Numbered from the stretch's first letter, positions 1-8,430 are shown. The stretch is 64,000 nucleotides of DNA from an uncultured Pseudomonadota bacterium (GCA_903844155.1 CAIMSU010000343.1:1-64000); one strand, 5' to 3'. The notes: generated by a model from the letters alone, not told the origin. A program made the numbers and translations.

Positions 1-345
1 AGCGTGCCTTCGACGCGGTCAGCAGCGGTCGCGCTCGCCGGAACCTGCGCAGGTGTGGACTCGTCAAGGGAGGTCACGAACACGCGCAGTTGCTCGAAAG
101 CCAAGGCGCGACGAGAATAAACAGCCATCACCGGGCCGAAAGGGCCGGTGTTGTCTGGCCAAGGAGAAGGCGCGACTTCGTGCCCCGCACGAAGCGTGCC
201 TTCGACGCGGTCAGCAGCGGTCGCGCTCGCCGGAACCTGCGCAGGTGTGGACGGGTCCAGAGAGGTCACGAACACGCGTGACGGCTCGAAAGCCAAGGCG
301 CGACGAGAATAAACAGCCAACACCGGACCGAAGGGGCCGGTGTTG
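1..345. repeat. 192-bp direct tandem repeat, about 1.8 copies
   Basis: The sequence beginning AGCGTGCCTTCGACGCGGTC at position 1 recurs at 193 and runs in register until about 345. Mismatches cluster near 61-72 and 87-94. The second copy contains a 13-bp perfect inverted repeat (314-326 with 337-349); the first copy has only an imperfect form of it (about 122-158). The period is a multiple of three and the minus strand stays open across it, so it is best read as a coding repeat. Confidence 0.85.
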
Positions 346-350
346 GCTGC
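1..350 (-). pseudogene. Fragment of a 64-residue tandem-repeat protein, cut by the left edge
   Basis: Read on the minus strand, one frame is open from 350 to the window edge and encodes almost two copies of a 64-residue unit (192 bp = 3 x 64). Both copies contain NTGPFGPV, AVYSRRALAFE, RVFVTSLD and STPAQVPASATAADRVEGTL with only a few substitutions. An in-frame TGA at 351-353 lies just upstream of the first unit, exactly where similarity between the copies stops, and no convincing start codon was found. The piece is therefore either the truncated 5' end of a decayed repeat gene or joined to its true start by a frameshift. Codons such as TAT, TCT, CGT and GTT look less GC-biased than those of the neighbours. 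Function is unknown; the rest of the gene lies outside the window. Confidence 0.5.
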
Positions 351-353
351 TCA

Positions 354-662
354 GATCCTTGCGCGGGTGTCCGCTTGCCCGTCCGTTCGGGTCATGGTGG
401 GCGCTTTGGCGCGGACCGCGACCCATGGTGGCGTTTTTGGCGTCGACCGCCCCCAGGCCGGCTCCTGGCGGCGGCACGGCTGAACGCGAGGCGGCGGCTG
501 CACGGGCAAACGCCGGGTTTCCGGGCCCCGCCGACGTCGGTTCCGCGCCCGCGCCTCAATCGGCCGGCGATTTCCACGCTCCCGCGCCAAACGACCATCC
601 ATGAGCTCCGGGACGCGCCAAAAACCGGCCCATGACCCGGCCGTCACCTCGCACCTTCGTCG
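354..662. other. Intergenic stretch with no recognised gene
   Basis: About 300 bases. All short open frames here are Arg/Pro-rich products of GC-rich sequence and overlap each other on both strands. No family, RNA gene or clear promoter was recognised. Confidence 0.4.
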
Positions 663-1370
663 CTACGGCCCCGCCCACACCCGCATGACGTCGCTGGCGA
701 GCACATCGTAGTAGGCGACCGCGCCGGTCGTGCCCGAGTACGTCGAGACGGGCGCGACCACCTGCGCTCAAGCCGCCGCTGTAGTCCACGCCAACGCCGT
801 ATGCGGTGTTGAGCGTGTTCGGCACGAGCACGAGGTCCTGGGTCCCGCCGTGAGTGAAGACGTAGCAGATATGGCCGCGTCCGCAGTCATTGGCCGAGAC
901 GTGGTCGAGCGTGCCGTAGGCGTGCGTGACCTGGTTCAGCCGCCTGGAGTCGTGGTCCTGTCGTCGTGGACGGTCACGCTGTACGCGGCGTCCTCGATGT
1001 AGACGGTGTCGAGGTTTCCACCCGCGTCGAGCCCGATCGCGCTCACGGTGGCGCCGCTCACCAGCCAGCTCTGCCCGCCATTGGAGCCCGACGGGTTGTT
1101 GTACACCTCGGCCCCGAGCACGGAAAGACCGGCGTCGTAGCTCGCATCGTACGGGACCGTCGTGTTGAGCGCGGCGGGGATGGGCCCGGTCCAGGCGTCG
1201 GTGGGCGCGCAGGGCCCGGCGCTGGTGTCGGCGTCGGAATCGGTGTCCGTGTCCGAATCGGTGTGCGTGTCCCCACCGCCGGAATCAGCAGTGACACCGA
1301 CGCATTGCCGGCCTGCAAGGGTGGTTCCGGGGCCGCAGGTCGGCGCACAGGCGAGGGCGTAGAGCAACAT
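663..1370 (-). pseudogene. Lipoprotein gene with two apparent frameshifts
   Basis: The N-terminus MLLYALACAPTCGPGT has a short lipobox (Cys8). A Ser/Asp/Thr-rich linker ([16 protein letters not shown]) follows, as is common in myxobacterial surface lipoproteins. A plausible extracellular domain then contains PSGSNGGQSWLVSGATVSAI and DTVYIEDAAYSVTVHDD. The frame breaks near 960 and continues in another frame as LNQVTHAYGTLDHVSAND and VLVPNTLNTAYGVGVDY. It breaks again near 760 and ends in the third frame as VSTYSGTTGAVAYYDVLASD, stopping at TAG 663-665. All three pieces look like one protein, so this is a recent pseudogene or carries two indel errors. It lies downstream of tsf on the same strand, beyond a predicted terminator. 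Function unknown. Confidence 0.65.
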
Positions 1371-1419
1371 CCGTCACCGCTAAAGGCTCGCTGGGGTGGG
1401 CCTTCCAACGCGCCGTCCC

Positions 1420-1465
1420 AAAACGCCCGAAGCGCCCGGCGAGGACTTCAAGCCCCGCCGAGCGC
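1420..1465 (-). terminator. Probable intrinsic terminator after tsf
   Basis: On the minus strand a 10-bp GC-rich stem (1456-1465 with 1432-1441, one T-G wobble) encloses a 14-base loop. It is followed after eight bases by TTTT (1420-1423). It lies just past the tsf stop codon and would end the rpsB-tsf transcript. The weak U-tract lowers confidence. Confidence 0.45.
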
Positions 1466-1485
1466 CCGGTTTCGCGGAGGATCCG

Positions 1486-2130
1486 CTAGCGTCCGGCTTG
1501 CGCCGCCACTTCGGCTGCAAAATCGTCCGCCTTCTTCTGCAACCCTTCGCCCATCACGTAGCGGGTGAACCGGCGGATCTGGATGTTCTCGCCGATGTGG
1601 GCGACGGCTTCCTTCACCACCTGGTCGACGGTCTTGGAATCGTCGCGGATGTACTTCTGGTCGAGCAGGCAAACGTCCTCGTAGAACTTGGACATGCGGC
1701 CGTCCACGATCTTCGCGGCGATGTGCTCGGGCTTGCCTTCGCCCATCACGCGCTCGAGCTGGACCCGGCGTTCGCGCTCGATCGCGTCCGCGGGGACCTC
1801 CTCGCGCCGCACGTACTCCGGCGCTGCCGCCGCGATGTGCATGGCGATTCCCCGGATGAGATCCTTGAAGCCCTGGTTCAACGCGACGAAGTCCGTCTCG
1901 CAGTTCACTTCGAGGATGACCCCGATCTTGCCGCCCGCGTGGATGTACGCCTCGACGAGGCCTTCAGACGCGATGCGTCCAGCCTTCTTCCCGGCGTTGG
2001 ACAGGCCCTTTGCGCGGAGCCAGTCGATCGCCTTGTCGATGTCGTCCGTCGTGGCGGCGAGCGCCGCGACGCAGTCCTTGATGCCCGCGCCGGTACGCTC
2101 CCGGAGCTCCTTCACCTGTGCCGCGCCCAT
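1486..2130 (-). CDS. tsf: Translation elongation factor Ts
   Basis: A 214-residue EF-Ts, the cytoplasmic exchange factor that recycles EF-Tu-GDP. The N-terminal UBA-like segment (VKELRERTGAGIKDCVAAL, about residues 6-25) and the conserved NCETDFVAL loop that contacts EF-Tu (about residues 75-83) are both visible. The length fits the short form of the family. It starts two bases after the rpsB stop codon, the usual rpsB-tsf pairing, and is followed by a probable terminator. pyrH and frr, which often follow tsf in bacteria, are absent here. Confidence 0.97.
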   Translation of the reverse strand: MGAAQVKELRERTGAGIKDCVAALAATTDDIDKAIDWLRAKGLSNAGKKAGRIASEGLVEAYIHAGGKIGVILEVNCETDFVALNQGFKDLIRGIAMHIAAAAPEYVRREEVPADAIERERRVQLERVMGEGKPEHIAAKIVDGRMSKFYEDVCLLDQKYIRDDSKTVDQVVKEAVAHIGENIQIRRFTRYVMGEGLQKKADDFAAEVAAQAGR

Positions 2131-2132
2131 GA

Positions 2133-2906
2133 TTACGCCTCCCCGACCGGCGCTTCCGGCGCCGCGCGACGGATGACCTCGTAGCCGATGTCCTCGCTGC
2201 TGTTGACCGGGGTCGCGTCCGAGCGGCCCTGGTTCACGCCCTTGTGCGCCGCTTCCGCGATCGCCGAGACGAACAGCCGAATCGACTTTATCGCGTCGTC
2301 GTTGCCGGGGATCACGTAGTCGATGCCGTCCGGATCGCAGTTGGTGTCGCAGAGCGCGACCACGGGGATGCCGAGCTTGTTCGCCTCGTCCACCGCGATG
2401 TGCTCCTTCTTGGGGTCGATGACGAAGAGCGCGCCGGGGAGCGCCTTGAGCGCCTTGATGCCGCCGAGCGACTTCTCCATCTTCTCGATCTCGCGGTTCA
2501 AGGTGAGCTGCTCCTTCTTCGTGAGCGCCTCGAACTTGCCCTCGTCGCGCGACTTCGTGAGGAAGTTCAGGCGTTCGATGGACTTCTTGACCGTCTGGAA
2601 GTTGGTGAGCGTGCCGCCGAGCCAGCGCTCGTTCACGAAGAACTGGCCGGAGCGCTGCGCCTCTTCCTGGATGACCTCACGCGCCGCGCGCTTGGTCCCG
2701 ACGAAAAGCAGCGTCTGCCCGCGGGAAACGAGGCTGCTGACGAACGCGGAGGCGCCGACGAGCGCCTTGGCGGTCTGCTGGATGTCGATGATGTGGACGC
2801 CGTTCTTCTGGCCGTAGATGTACGGCTTCATCCGGGGGTTCCAGCGGCGGGTCTGGTGACCGAAGTGGACGCCGGATTCAAGCATTTCGCGGAGGGAGAT
2901 TGCCAT
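2133..2906 (-). CDS. rpsB: 30S ribosomal protein S2
   Basis: A 257-residue S2 protein of the small ribosomal subunit. Family landmarks are the N-terminal [20 protein letters not shown], the [12 protein letters not shown] segment, [16 protein letters not shown], and the C-terminal [20 protein letters not shown] and [12 protein letters not shown]. The length is normal. An AGGAC-like ribosome site lies just before the ATG. It is the first gene of an rpsB-tsf operon. The 148-base leader (2907-3054) must hold its promoter, but I see no clear -35/-10 pair there. In many bacteria S2 represses this operon through its leader RNA; that is not demonstrable here. Confidence 0.98.
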   Translation of the reverse strand: MAISLREMLESGVHFGHQTRRWNPRMKPYIYGQKNGVHIIDIQQTAKALVGASAFVSSLVSRGQTLLFVGTKRAAREVIQEEAQRSGQFFVNERWLGGTLTNFQTVKKSIERLNFLTKSRDEGKFEALTKKEQLTLNREIEKMEKSLGGIKALKALPGALFVIDPKKEHIAVDEANKLGIPVVALCDTNCDPDGIDYVIPGNDDAIKSIRLFVSAIAEAAHKGVNQGRSDATPVNSSEDIGYEVIRRAAPEAPVGEA

Positions 2907-3054
2907 GGTTCAGTCCTGTCTTTGCGGCGTGTGCCGCGGGTTCTTGGTTGGGCGACCACCGGCGATCCCGCCCGACCGCGTGTGAACGCGGCACCGTGGG
3001 CGGAGTCGTAGTCCCGGTGTGAGAATCCCGGTCCGAAGGAACGGGCCGCGACGA

Positions 3055-4398
3055 CTAATGCAGGTCGCCGGTCGCGGCAAGGAGCTGGATGGCGCTGACG
3101 TCGAGGTTCATGCGCTCGGTCATCTGCGTGAGCTGGGCCGCGGAGAGGCCGAGCTGCGCGTCCTCCAGGTCGAGAAACGCGAGGGTGCCGGCGTCAAAAG
3201 CAGCTTCGGCGAGGCGGGCGTTCTCGGTCGCGAGGGCCATTTCGTGGTCGACAGCGTCGACGGCGCGCTGGGCGCGGGCGTGCTGGTCCCACAGCGTCGT
3301 CACCTCGGTCTTGGCGTCCGAAACGGTCTTCTCGGAGTTCACGTCGGCCATCCGAACCATGCTGGCTGCCTTCGTTTGAGCCGCCAGCCGCGCGCCGCCG
3401 TCCCAGAGCACCCAGTCGGCCTTGATGACGAACTGCCAGTTGTAGGGCTCGCCCGAAAAGCCGCTGTTCTGCGTGAATGATTGGGTGAAACGCCCGTCGA
3501 CCGTCGGGAGCCAGGAGAGCGTCGTGCCGATGGCTTGATCATGGGCGGCAGACGCCTGGTATCCGGCGGCCTCGATGTCCGGGCGTTGGGCCTCGGCCTC
3601 ACTGATCGCGGCGTCCAGCGAGGCATAGGGGAGGACGCGGGGTTCAGGCTGGACAAGCTCAGCGTCGGCCGGCAGCCCGGTCAGGCTGGAAAACGCCATC
3701 TCGGCGCTCACGCGCTGCTGTTCAGCGCCGGCAAGCTCGCGTTCTGCGCGCGCGACCGCGATCTCGGCCTGCAGCTTGAGCTGCGTCGTCGCCGTGCCGA
3801 CTGAAACTCGAAGTTCGGCCTGCGCCTCATGCTTCTTCGCGTTCGCGAGCGCGTCGCCCGCGAGCTTCTCGCCCGTCCGCGCCACGAGCACGCCCCAGTA
3901 CGCCTGCGCCACGCCCGTCAGCACTTTGGAGAGCGCCGCGTGCTCCTGCGCGCGCCCGGCCTTGACCGTCGCGACCGCGCCCTTGTAGAGCGGCAGCGCC
4001 GTCCCTGAAAACAGCGGTTGAAGCACGCTGACGTTCCAGTCAAAGTAGGACTTCTTGTTGATGACCAGCGGCGGGCCGAAGTCCGGCGCCGAGCCGGTCG
4101 CAGCCGTGATCAGGTCAATCACGCTCTGCGGAAACGCGCTTGCAAAGTCGAGGGTCGTCTCGCGCTGGTTGAGCGTGAAGTTGCCGCCGGCCACGAGCTT
4201 GGGGCCGATCAGCGAGAGCGCCTGCGTCTTGAGCGTGTCGTTCTGGAGGCGCACCTCGTCCAGCAGCTTGACTTCACGGGAATTGTGCGCGGCAGACGTC
4301 CACGCGTCGTCGAGGGTGACGGGGGCGGCGGAGGACGTGGGGACGGCGAGGAGGGCGACGAGGAGCGAGAGCAGGAGGCCTCCGAAGGCGGCGGAGAG
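3055..4398 (-). CDS. TolC-type outer-membrane efflux channel, start codon missing
   Basis: Outer-membrane factor of a tripartite exporter or type I secretion system. The frame shows the long Ala/Glu-rich helical repeats of TolC with two similar halves (AQAYWGVLVARTGEKLAGDA and KTEVTTLWDQHARAQRAVDA). Hydrophobic, beta-strand-like segments precede each helical stretch. A good signal peptide (FGGLLLSLLVALLAVPTSSA) is encoded just upstream of the first usable GTG (4254), but the in-frame codon before it is TAG (4399-4401) and no ATG, GTG or TTG precedes the signal. Translation may start at CTG near 4374, or a one-base error separates the frame from a GTG at 4404-4406. No inner-membrane pump or adaptor gene is adjacent, so the partner is encoded elsewhere. 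Confidence 0.82.
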   Translation of the reverse strand, partial: LSAAFGGLLLSLLVALLAVPTSSAAPVTLDDAWTSAAHNSREVKLLDEVRLQNDTLKTQALSLIGPKLVAGGNFTLNQRETTLDFASAFPQSVIDLITAATGSAPDFGPPLVINKKSYFDWNVSVLQPLFSGTALPLYKGAVATVKAGRAQEHAALSKVLTGVAQAYWGVLVARTGEKLAGDALANAKKHEAQAELRVSVGTATTQLKLQAEIAVARAERELAGAEQQRVSAEMAFSSLTGLPADAELVQPEPRVLPYASLDAAISEAEAQRPDIEAAGYQASAAHDQAIGTTLSWLPTVDGRFTQSFTQNSGFSGEPYNWQFVIKADWVLWDGGARLAAQTKAASMVRMADVNSEKTVSDAKTEVTTLWDQHARAQRAVDAVDHEMALATENARLAEAAFDAGTLAFLDLEDAQLGLSAAQLTQMTERMNLDVSAIQLLAATGDLH

Positions 4399-4481
4399 CT
4401 AACCACGGGCGGCGCGGTCGGCGCGGGTCCGGCACGATGATCGCGGCGTGCGGGAGGGGACGGCTGGCTTCGCACGCGTGG

Positions 4482-4487
4482 TAAGCT
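4482..4487 (+). promoter_or_regulatory. -10-like hexamer TAAGCT directly before the protease gene
   Basis: TAAGCT ends seven bases before the ATG at 4495, which would put the transcript start at the ATG (leaderless mRNA). The same arrangement precedes three other secreted or lipoprotein genes in this window. No matching -35 box was recognised. Confidence 0.35.
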
Positions 4488-4494
4488 TGGGAGC

Positions 4495-5520
4495 ATGTGG
4501 CTTCTCGCCTTCGTGACGTCCGCGCACGCCTAGAAGCTGGAGGGCTGGGCGTGGCCGCAGACGTCGCTACCGCTGGAGGTGCACTGGACCGGGCAGATCG
4601 ACGGGTGGGACGACGAGGTGCTGAAGGCGGAGATCGATGACGCGGCCGCTGACTGGACGTACAACGCGCCTTGCAACTTCAGCATGTCAGCTGCCGAGGC
4701 CCCCGACGCGGACGCCTGGTACAAGGCGGGCGGGGTGGCCGTGCTGTTCGGGCAGGACCCGGAGGGGCTGCTGGAAGGCGGGATGGAGGTGACGAAGACC
4801 TCGGGCGGACCTCCGGATTTTGAGGCGAACGGGCAGACCTGGCAGACGGCGTCCCCGGCTGAAATCGTCTTCGCGAACTCGGGCGCCTGGGGCAAGGACG
4901 CCGACATCGAGTCGGGCGTCTGCGATCATACGACCTCGCTGCAGGCGATTCTGACCCACGACCTCGGCCACGTCCTCGGCCTCGCCCACTCCTGCGACGA
5001 AAACGAGTCCTGCCCGGACCCGACGTTGCAGGACGCCACGATGTTCTGGACGACCGGGGAATGCGACGCCCACCAGAGCGTCCCCGACCTCGACGACGCG
5101 GATGGCATGTCCGCGATCTACCAGGATATGCAGACGGTCAACATCAAAGCGGGATGCACAGCCGATGCCGCGAACGGCCTCGTCGCCGACTGTTCGGTGC
5201 ACGCGACCTGGGGCAGACCAACCTCGGGCACGGCAACCTGGAATTTCGGCGACGGGACGACGGGATCGGGCGCGAGCGTGACCCACGCCTACGCCTCGGC
5301 CGGGCCGTGGCGCGTGTCCGTCTGCGTGCCCACGGGCGAATGCATCACGGCCACAACGTCGTGTTTGGACCTCGACTTCTTCGCCCTCGGCGATGGATCG
5401 ACGGACAGCGCTGTCGCTGCGACGCCGTCGACCTGCTCCGGCTGCGCGACCTCGCCCCCGTCACCCGTCGCCGCTGCCCTCCTCCTCGCCGCGCTCGGGC
5501 TTCGCCGCAAACCTCGCTGA
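4495..5520 (+). CDS. Secreted matrixin-like metalloprotease with PKD-like domain and MYXO-CTERM tail; in-frame TAG
   Basis: The frame begins MWLLAFVTSAHA (a short signal peptide), then meets TAG at 4531-4533 and continues as KLEGWAWPQTSLPLEVHWTG in the same frame. The catalytic domain holds ILTHDLGHVLGLAHS, the metzincin HExxHxxGxxH zinc motif with Asp in place of the catalytic Glu. A PKD-like region follows (GTATWNFGDGTTGSGASVTH). The end, TCSGCATSPPSP then AAALLLAALG then LRRKPR, fits a MYXO-CTERM surface-sorting tail. Starting downstream at GTG 4579 would lose the signal peptide, so the TAG is either a nonsense mutation or a sequencing error. The family is secreted and zinc dependent; whether this copy is active is doubtful on both counts. 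Confidence 0.7.
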
Positions 5521-5587
5521 GCCCCTTGCCGACGTCGTCGCCGCGTGCATCTTCCGCGCGCCTCGACACCCCGAACCCGGATTTCCC

Positions 5588-6118
5588 ATGTCGCTCTACC
5601 GCCAGACCCTCGTCCAGCAACGCAAGATGCTCCAGAACCTCGACCTCTGGCTCGACAAGGCCGTCGCCCACTGCGTGCGCTTCGACCGGGACGGCCGCAA
5701 GTTCGACGCGAACTCGCTCCTCACCGCCCGCCTCGCCGCCGATCAGTTCCCGCTCACCCGGCAGATCCAGATCGCCTGCGACAACGCCAAGATGACCGCC
5801 GCCCGCCTCACCGGCAAGACCGCGCCCGCGCACCCGGACACCGAGACCACCCTCGGCGAGCTGAAGACGCGCATCGCCGCCGTCGTCGAGCACCTCGGCA
5901 CCTACACCGAGGCCGACTACAACGGCGCCGCCGACCGCCTCCTGGAACTCCCCGTCGCCCCCGGCATGGCTATTCGCGGGGACGACTACGCTACCGAGAT
6001 GGCGCTCCCGAACTTCTACTTCCACGCGTCGACCGCGTACAACATCCTGCGCCACAACGGGGTTGAGCTTGGCAAGAAGGACTTCCTCGGGCCAATGGCG
6101 TTTTCGCCGAAGGGGTAG
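5588..6118 (+). CDS. DUF1993 family protein
   Basis: A 176-residue soluble protein starting MSLYRQTLVQQRKMLQNLDL, with family-typical PLTRQIQIACDNAKMTAARL and the closing NFYFHASTAYNILRHNGVEL and GKKDFLGP. The fold is a DinB-like four-helix bundle and no function is established for the family. No signal peptide is present. It lies 67 bases downstream of the protease gene with its own start. The ATG at 5588 is chosen because the family begins here; the longer open frame upstream is Arg/Pro-rich readthrough. Confidence 0.85.
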   Translation: MSLYRQTLVQQRKMLQNLDLWLDKAVAHCVRFDRDGRKFDANSLLTARLAADQFPLTRQIQIACDNAKMTAARLTGKTAPAHPDTETTLGELKTRIAAVVEHLGTYTEADYNGAADRLLELPVAPGMAIRGDDYATEMALPNFYFHASTAYNILRHNGVELGKKDFLGPMAFSPKG

Positions 6119-6145
6119 GTTGGGAGCCGCGCGTTACGCAAAGGC

Positions 6146-6514
6146 ATGGCGCGCGAAACCGAGCCTGAGTCCTGGACGAGTTGGGGTATCCACCCGGCGT
6201 TTACATTCGTCGCCTTGTTTGGTGCCGCCGCGTGGCTCTTCTTCGAAAGCGCCGTCGACGAGCCGTTCTGCTTCTTCCACTCGCAGGACGTGTTGACGCA
6301 GGTGGTGCAACCCACCGCGGTGGGCACGGCCTTCGCCTTCTGGCTTCTCGACGTGGTGCCGCGGGCTTTTCAGGGGCGTTGTTCCCGGCGCTGGCTTTAC
6401 CTGGTGCCGATCGCCAGCGTGGCGATGCTCAGCCTCTGGGGAACCGTCGGCGACTACATGGACGAGGTTGGAAACTGCGGCCTTCCGACGCCGCAGCTCG
6501 CCGCTCCGAACTGA
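6146..6514 (+). CDS. Small integral membrane protein of unknown function
   Basis: 122 residues with about three hydrophobic segments: HPAFTFVALFGAAAWLFF, VVQPTAVGTAFAFWLLDVV and WLYLVPIASVAMLSLWG. The short N-terminus is polar and the tail contains Cys and Pro. An AAAGG sequence lies just before the ATG. No family was recognised. It sits alone between the DUF1993 and thiolase genes. Confidence 0.6.
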   Translation: MARETEPESWTSWGIHPAFTFVALFGAAAWLFFESAVDEPFCFFHSQDVLTQVVQPTAVGTAFAFWLLDVVPRAFQGRCSRRWLYLVPIASVAMLSLWGTVGDYMDEVGNCGLPTPQLAAPN

Positions 6515-6699
6515 GGCGGCCGTTTCATCGCACGGCGCGTATCGCCACATCGGGATTTCCCGATGTGTTCAGTGCAGGGAGTTGATGGAGTGGATTCCCT
6601 GCACCCCCTGGGCAGGCGGCGGCCGGCATCCGGTTAGACCCCGCCGCGTTCGTCTGACCCCCGCGTACCGCCCGATAGACCGTCCCCTGGAGCATCCTC

Positions 6700-7899
6700 A
6701 TGGCCCTCTCCGTCCACTCCCGCGACCTCGTCATCCTCTCCGCCTGCCGCACCGCCTTCGGGACGCAGGGCGGCGCACTCAAGGACTACAACGCCCAGGA
6801 TCTCGCGGTCCCGACCGCTGTGGAGGCGCTCAAGCGCGCAGGCGTGGCCGCCGACGAGCTCGACCATGTCATCTACGGAAACGTGCTGCAAACCTCCAAT
6901 GACGCGATCTACGGCGCGCGCCACGTCGCGCTGAAGGCGGGCGTGCCCGTCCACGTTCCTGCGCTCACGGTGCAACGCCTCTGTGGATCGGGCTTCCAGG
7001 CCATCATCTCGGCAGCCGAGCAGATCCTCACCGGGCAGGCGAGCGTGGTGCTCTGCGGCGGCACCGAGAACATGAGCATGGCCCCGCACGTGATCCACGG
7101 GATGCGTGATGGCGCGGCGAAATTCGGCCGTCCGCCCATGCTCAAGGACCTGCTCTGGGAGTGCCTGACGGACACCTTTACCGGCCTTGCGATGGCGCAG
7201 ACCGCCGAGACGCTCGGCGAGCAGTTCAGCCTCACGCGCGAGGCCGTCGACGAGGTCGCGATGGCCAGCCAGGAGCGCTGGTTCGCGGCGAACGAGGCCG
7301 GACGTTTCAAGGACGAGATCATCGATTTTGTCATCAAGTCCAAGAAGGGCGACACGGTCTTCAACAAGGACGAGCACCCGCGCCGCTCGGACCTGGCGAC
7401 GCTCGCGAAGCTCCCCGCGTACTTCAAGAAGGACGGACTCGTGACGGCCGGAAACGCGTCGGGTATCTGCGACGGCGCGGCGAGCCTCGTCGTCGCGGAC
7501 GGGAAGTGGGCTGAAAAGCGTGGGTTGACGCCGATCGCGCGCATCGTGAGCTGGGGTGTGGCGGGCTGCGACCCGAAGATCATGGGCATCGGGCCGGTGC
7601 CGGCGTCCAAGCGGGCGCTGGAGATGGCGGGGCTGTCCGTCGCAGACCTCGCGCTGGCCGAGGTGAACGAGGCGTTCGCGCCGCAATACCTCGCGTGCGA
7701 GAAGGCGCTGGGGCTCGACCGGTCCATCACCAACGTCAACGGCGGCGCGATCTCGCTCGGGCACCCGCTTGGGGCCTCGGGCGCGCGCATCACGGGCACG
7801 CTCATCCACGAATTGCGGCGTCGCAAGGCGCGCTATGGGCTCGGGAGCGCGTGCATCGGCGGCGGGCAGGGCATCGCGGTGATCGTCGAGGCATTCTGA
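6700..7899 (+). CDS. Thiolase (acetyl-CoA C-acetyltransferase)
   Basis: A 399-residue thiolase, which condenses two acetyl-CoA or cleaves 3-ketoacyl-CoA. The nucleophilic Cys lies in VQRLCGSGFQAI (about residue 93). The C-terminal NGGAISLGHPLGASGAR provides the catalytic His and CIGGGQG the second Cys. ALAEVNEAFAPQ is the conserved substrate-pocket motif. Length and start (MALSVHSRDLVILSACRTAF) match the family. Biosynthetic and degradative thiolases cannot be told apart here, as no other beta-oxidation gene is adjacent. The next gene starts immediately after its stop codon. Confidence 0.95.
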   Translation: MALSVHSRDLVILSACRTAFGTQGGALKDYNAQDLAVPTAVEALKRAGVAADELDHVIYGNVLQTSNDAIYGARHVALKAGVPVHVPALTVQRLCGSGFQAIISAAEQILTGQASVVLCGGTENMSMAPHVIHGMRDGAAKFGRPPMLKDLLWECLTDTFTGLAMAQTAETLGEQFSLTREAVDEVAMASQERWFAANEAGRFKDEIIDFVIKSKKGDTVFNKDEHPRRSDLATLAKLPAYFKKDGLVTAGNASGICDGAASLVVADGKWAEKRGLTPIARIVSWGVAGCDPKIMGIGPVPASKRALEMAGLSVADLALAEVNEAFAPQYLACEKALGLDRSITNVNGGAISLGHPLGASGARITGTLIHELRRRKARYGLGSACIGGGQGIAVIVEAF

Positions 7900-8427
7900 G
7901 TGCTGGCCGCCGCGAACCTCTCGTTTCGGCCGCTTCGACTCGACGATCTGCCGATGATCCGGGCGTGGATGAACGTTCCGCACGCGGTCCGGTGGTGGGG
8001 CCGTGAGGACGTGTCCGAGTACGAGGACTACATCGCCGGGCGAACGCCGATCTTTCCGTACGTCGTCTCGTACGGGTCGACGCCCATCGGGCTCGTGGAG
8101 TGGGTCCGCTTCGGCGACCACCCCGACTTCATGCGCACCTACGGGGTGACCGACCCGTTCGCGACCAACATGGACGTCCTCATCGGCGATCCGGCGTTCG
8201 TGCATCGTGGGCTCGGCGGGCCGATGATCCGCCGCTTCCTCACAGAGATCGTGTTCGCGGACCCGCGCATCAGCACCTGCCTCATCGACCCCGAGCCAGA
8301 GAACCGCATCGCCATCCGCGCCTACGAAAAGGTGGGCTTTCGCTGGGTGCGCGACCTCGCTGACGATGGCGAGGGGCACCCCGTCTACCTGATGGAGCTC
8401 ACGCGCGCGGAGCTGCTCGGCGGATGA
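7900..8427 (+). CDS. GNAT acetyltransferase resembling AAC(6') enzymes
   Basis: 175 residues in the GNAT fold, transferring acetyl from acetyl-CoA to an amine. FRPLRLDDLPMIRAWMNVPH and VRWWG at the N-terminus, RGLGGPMIRRFL (pyrophosphate loop, about residue 105), and DPEPENRIAIRAYEKVGF near the end match the layout of AAC(6')-I type aminoglycoside acetyltransferases and also of siderophore acetylases such as RhbD/IucB. The GTG start directly follows the thiolase stop, so the two genes are probably co-transcribed. The chromosomal housekeeping context gives no hint of a resistance role, and the substrate is unknown. Confidence 0.8.
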   Translation: MLAAANLSFRPLRLDDLPMIRAWMNVPHAVRWWGREDVSEYEDYIAGRTPIFPYVVSYGSTPIGLVEWVRFGDHPDFMRTYGVTDPFATNMDVLIGDPAFVHRGLGGPMIRRFLTEIVFADPRISTCLIDPEPENRIAIRAYEKVGFRWVRDLADDGEGHPVYLMELTRAELLGG

Positions 8428-8430
8428 CGG

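Noticed and set aside
1-345. Possible CRISPR array or phage attachment site
   Set aside because: The repeat is a 192-bp direct duplication without spacers of constant length, and it keeps a reading frame.
314-349. Perfect 13-bp inverted repeat as an intrinsic terminator
   Set aside because: No T-tract on either side, and it lies inside the coding repeat (codons for NTGPFGPV), where the other copy has an imperfect version.
2907-3054. Structured leader RNA upstream of rpsB
   Set aside because: S2-binding leaders are known, but I could not find a convincing conserved structure by eye.
4531-4533. TAG as a pyrrolysine or suppressed codon
   Set aside because: No evidence of pyl genes. Neighbouring genes end normally in TAG, for example the acyl-AMP ligase and ACP genes.
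6634-8379. 581-codon minus-strand frame opposite the thiolase
   Set aside because: Shadow of the thiolase and acetyltransferase genes, which have full family motifs on the plus strand.
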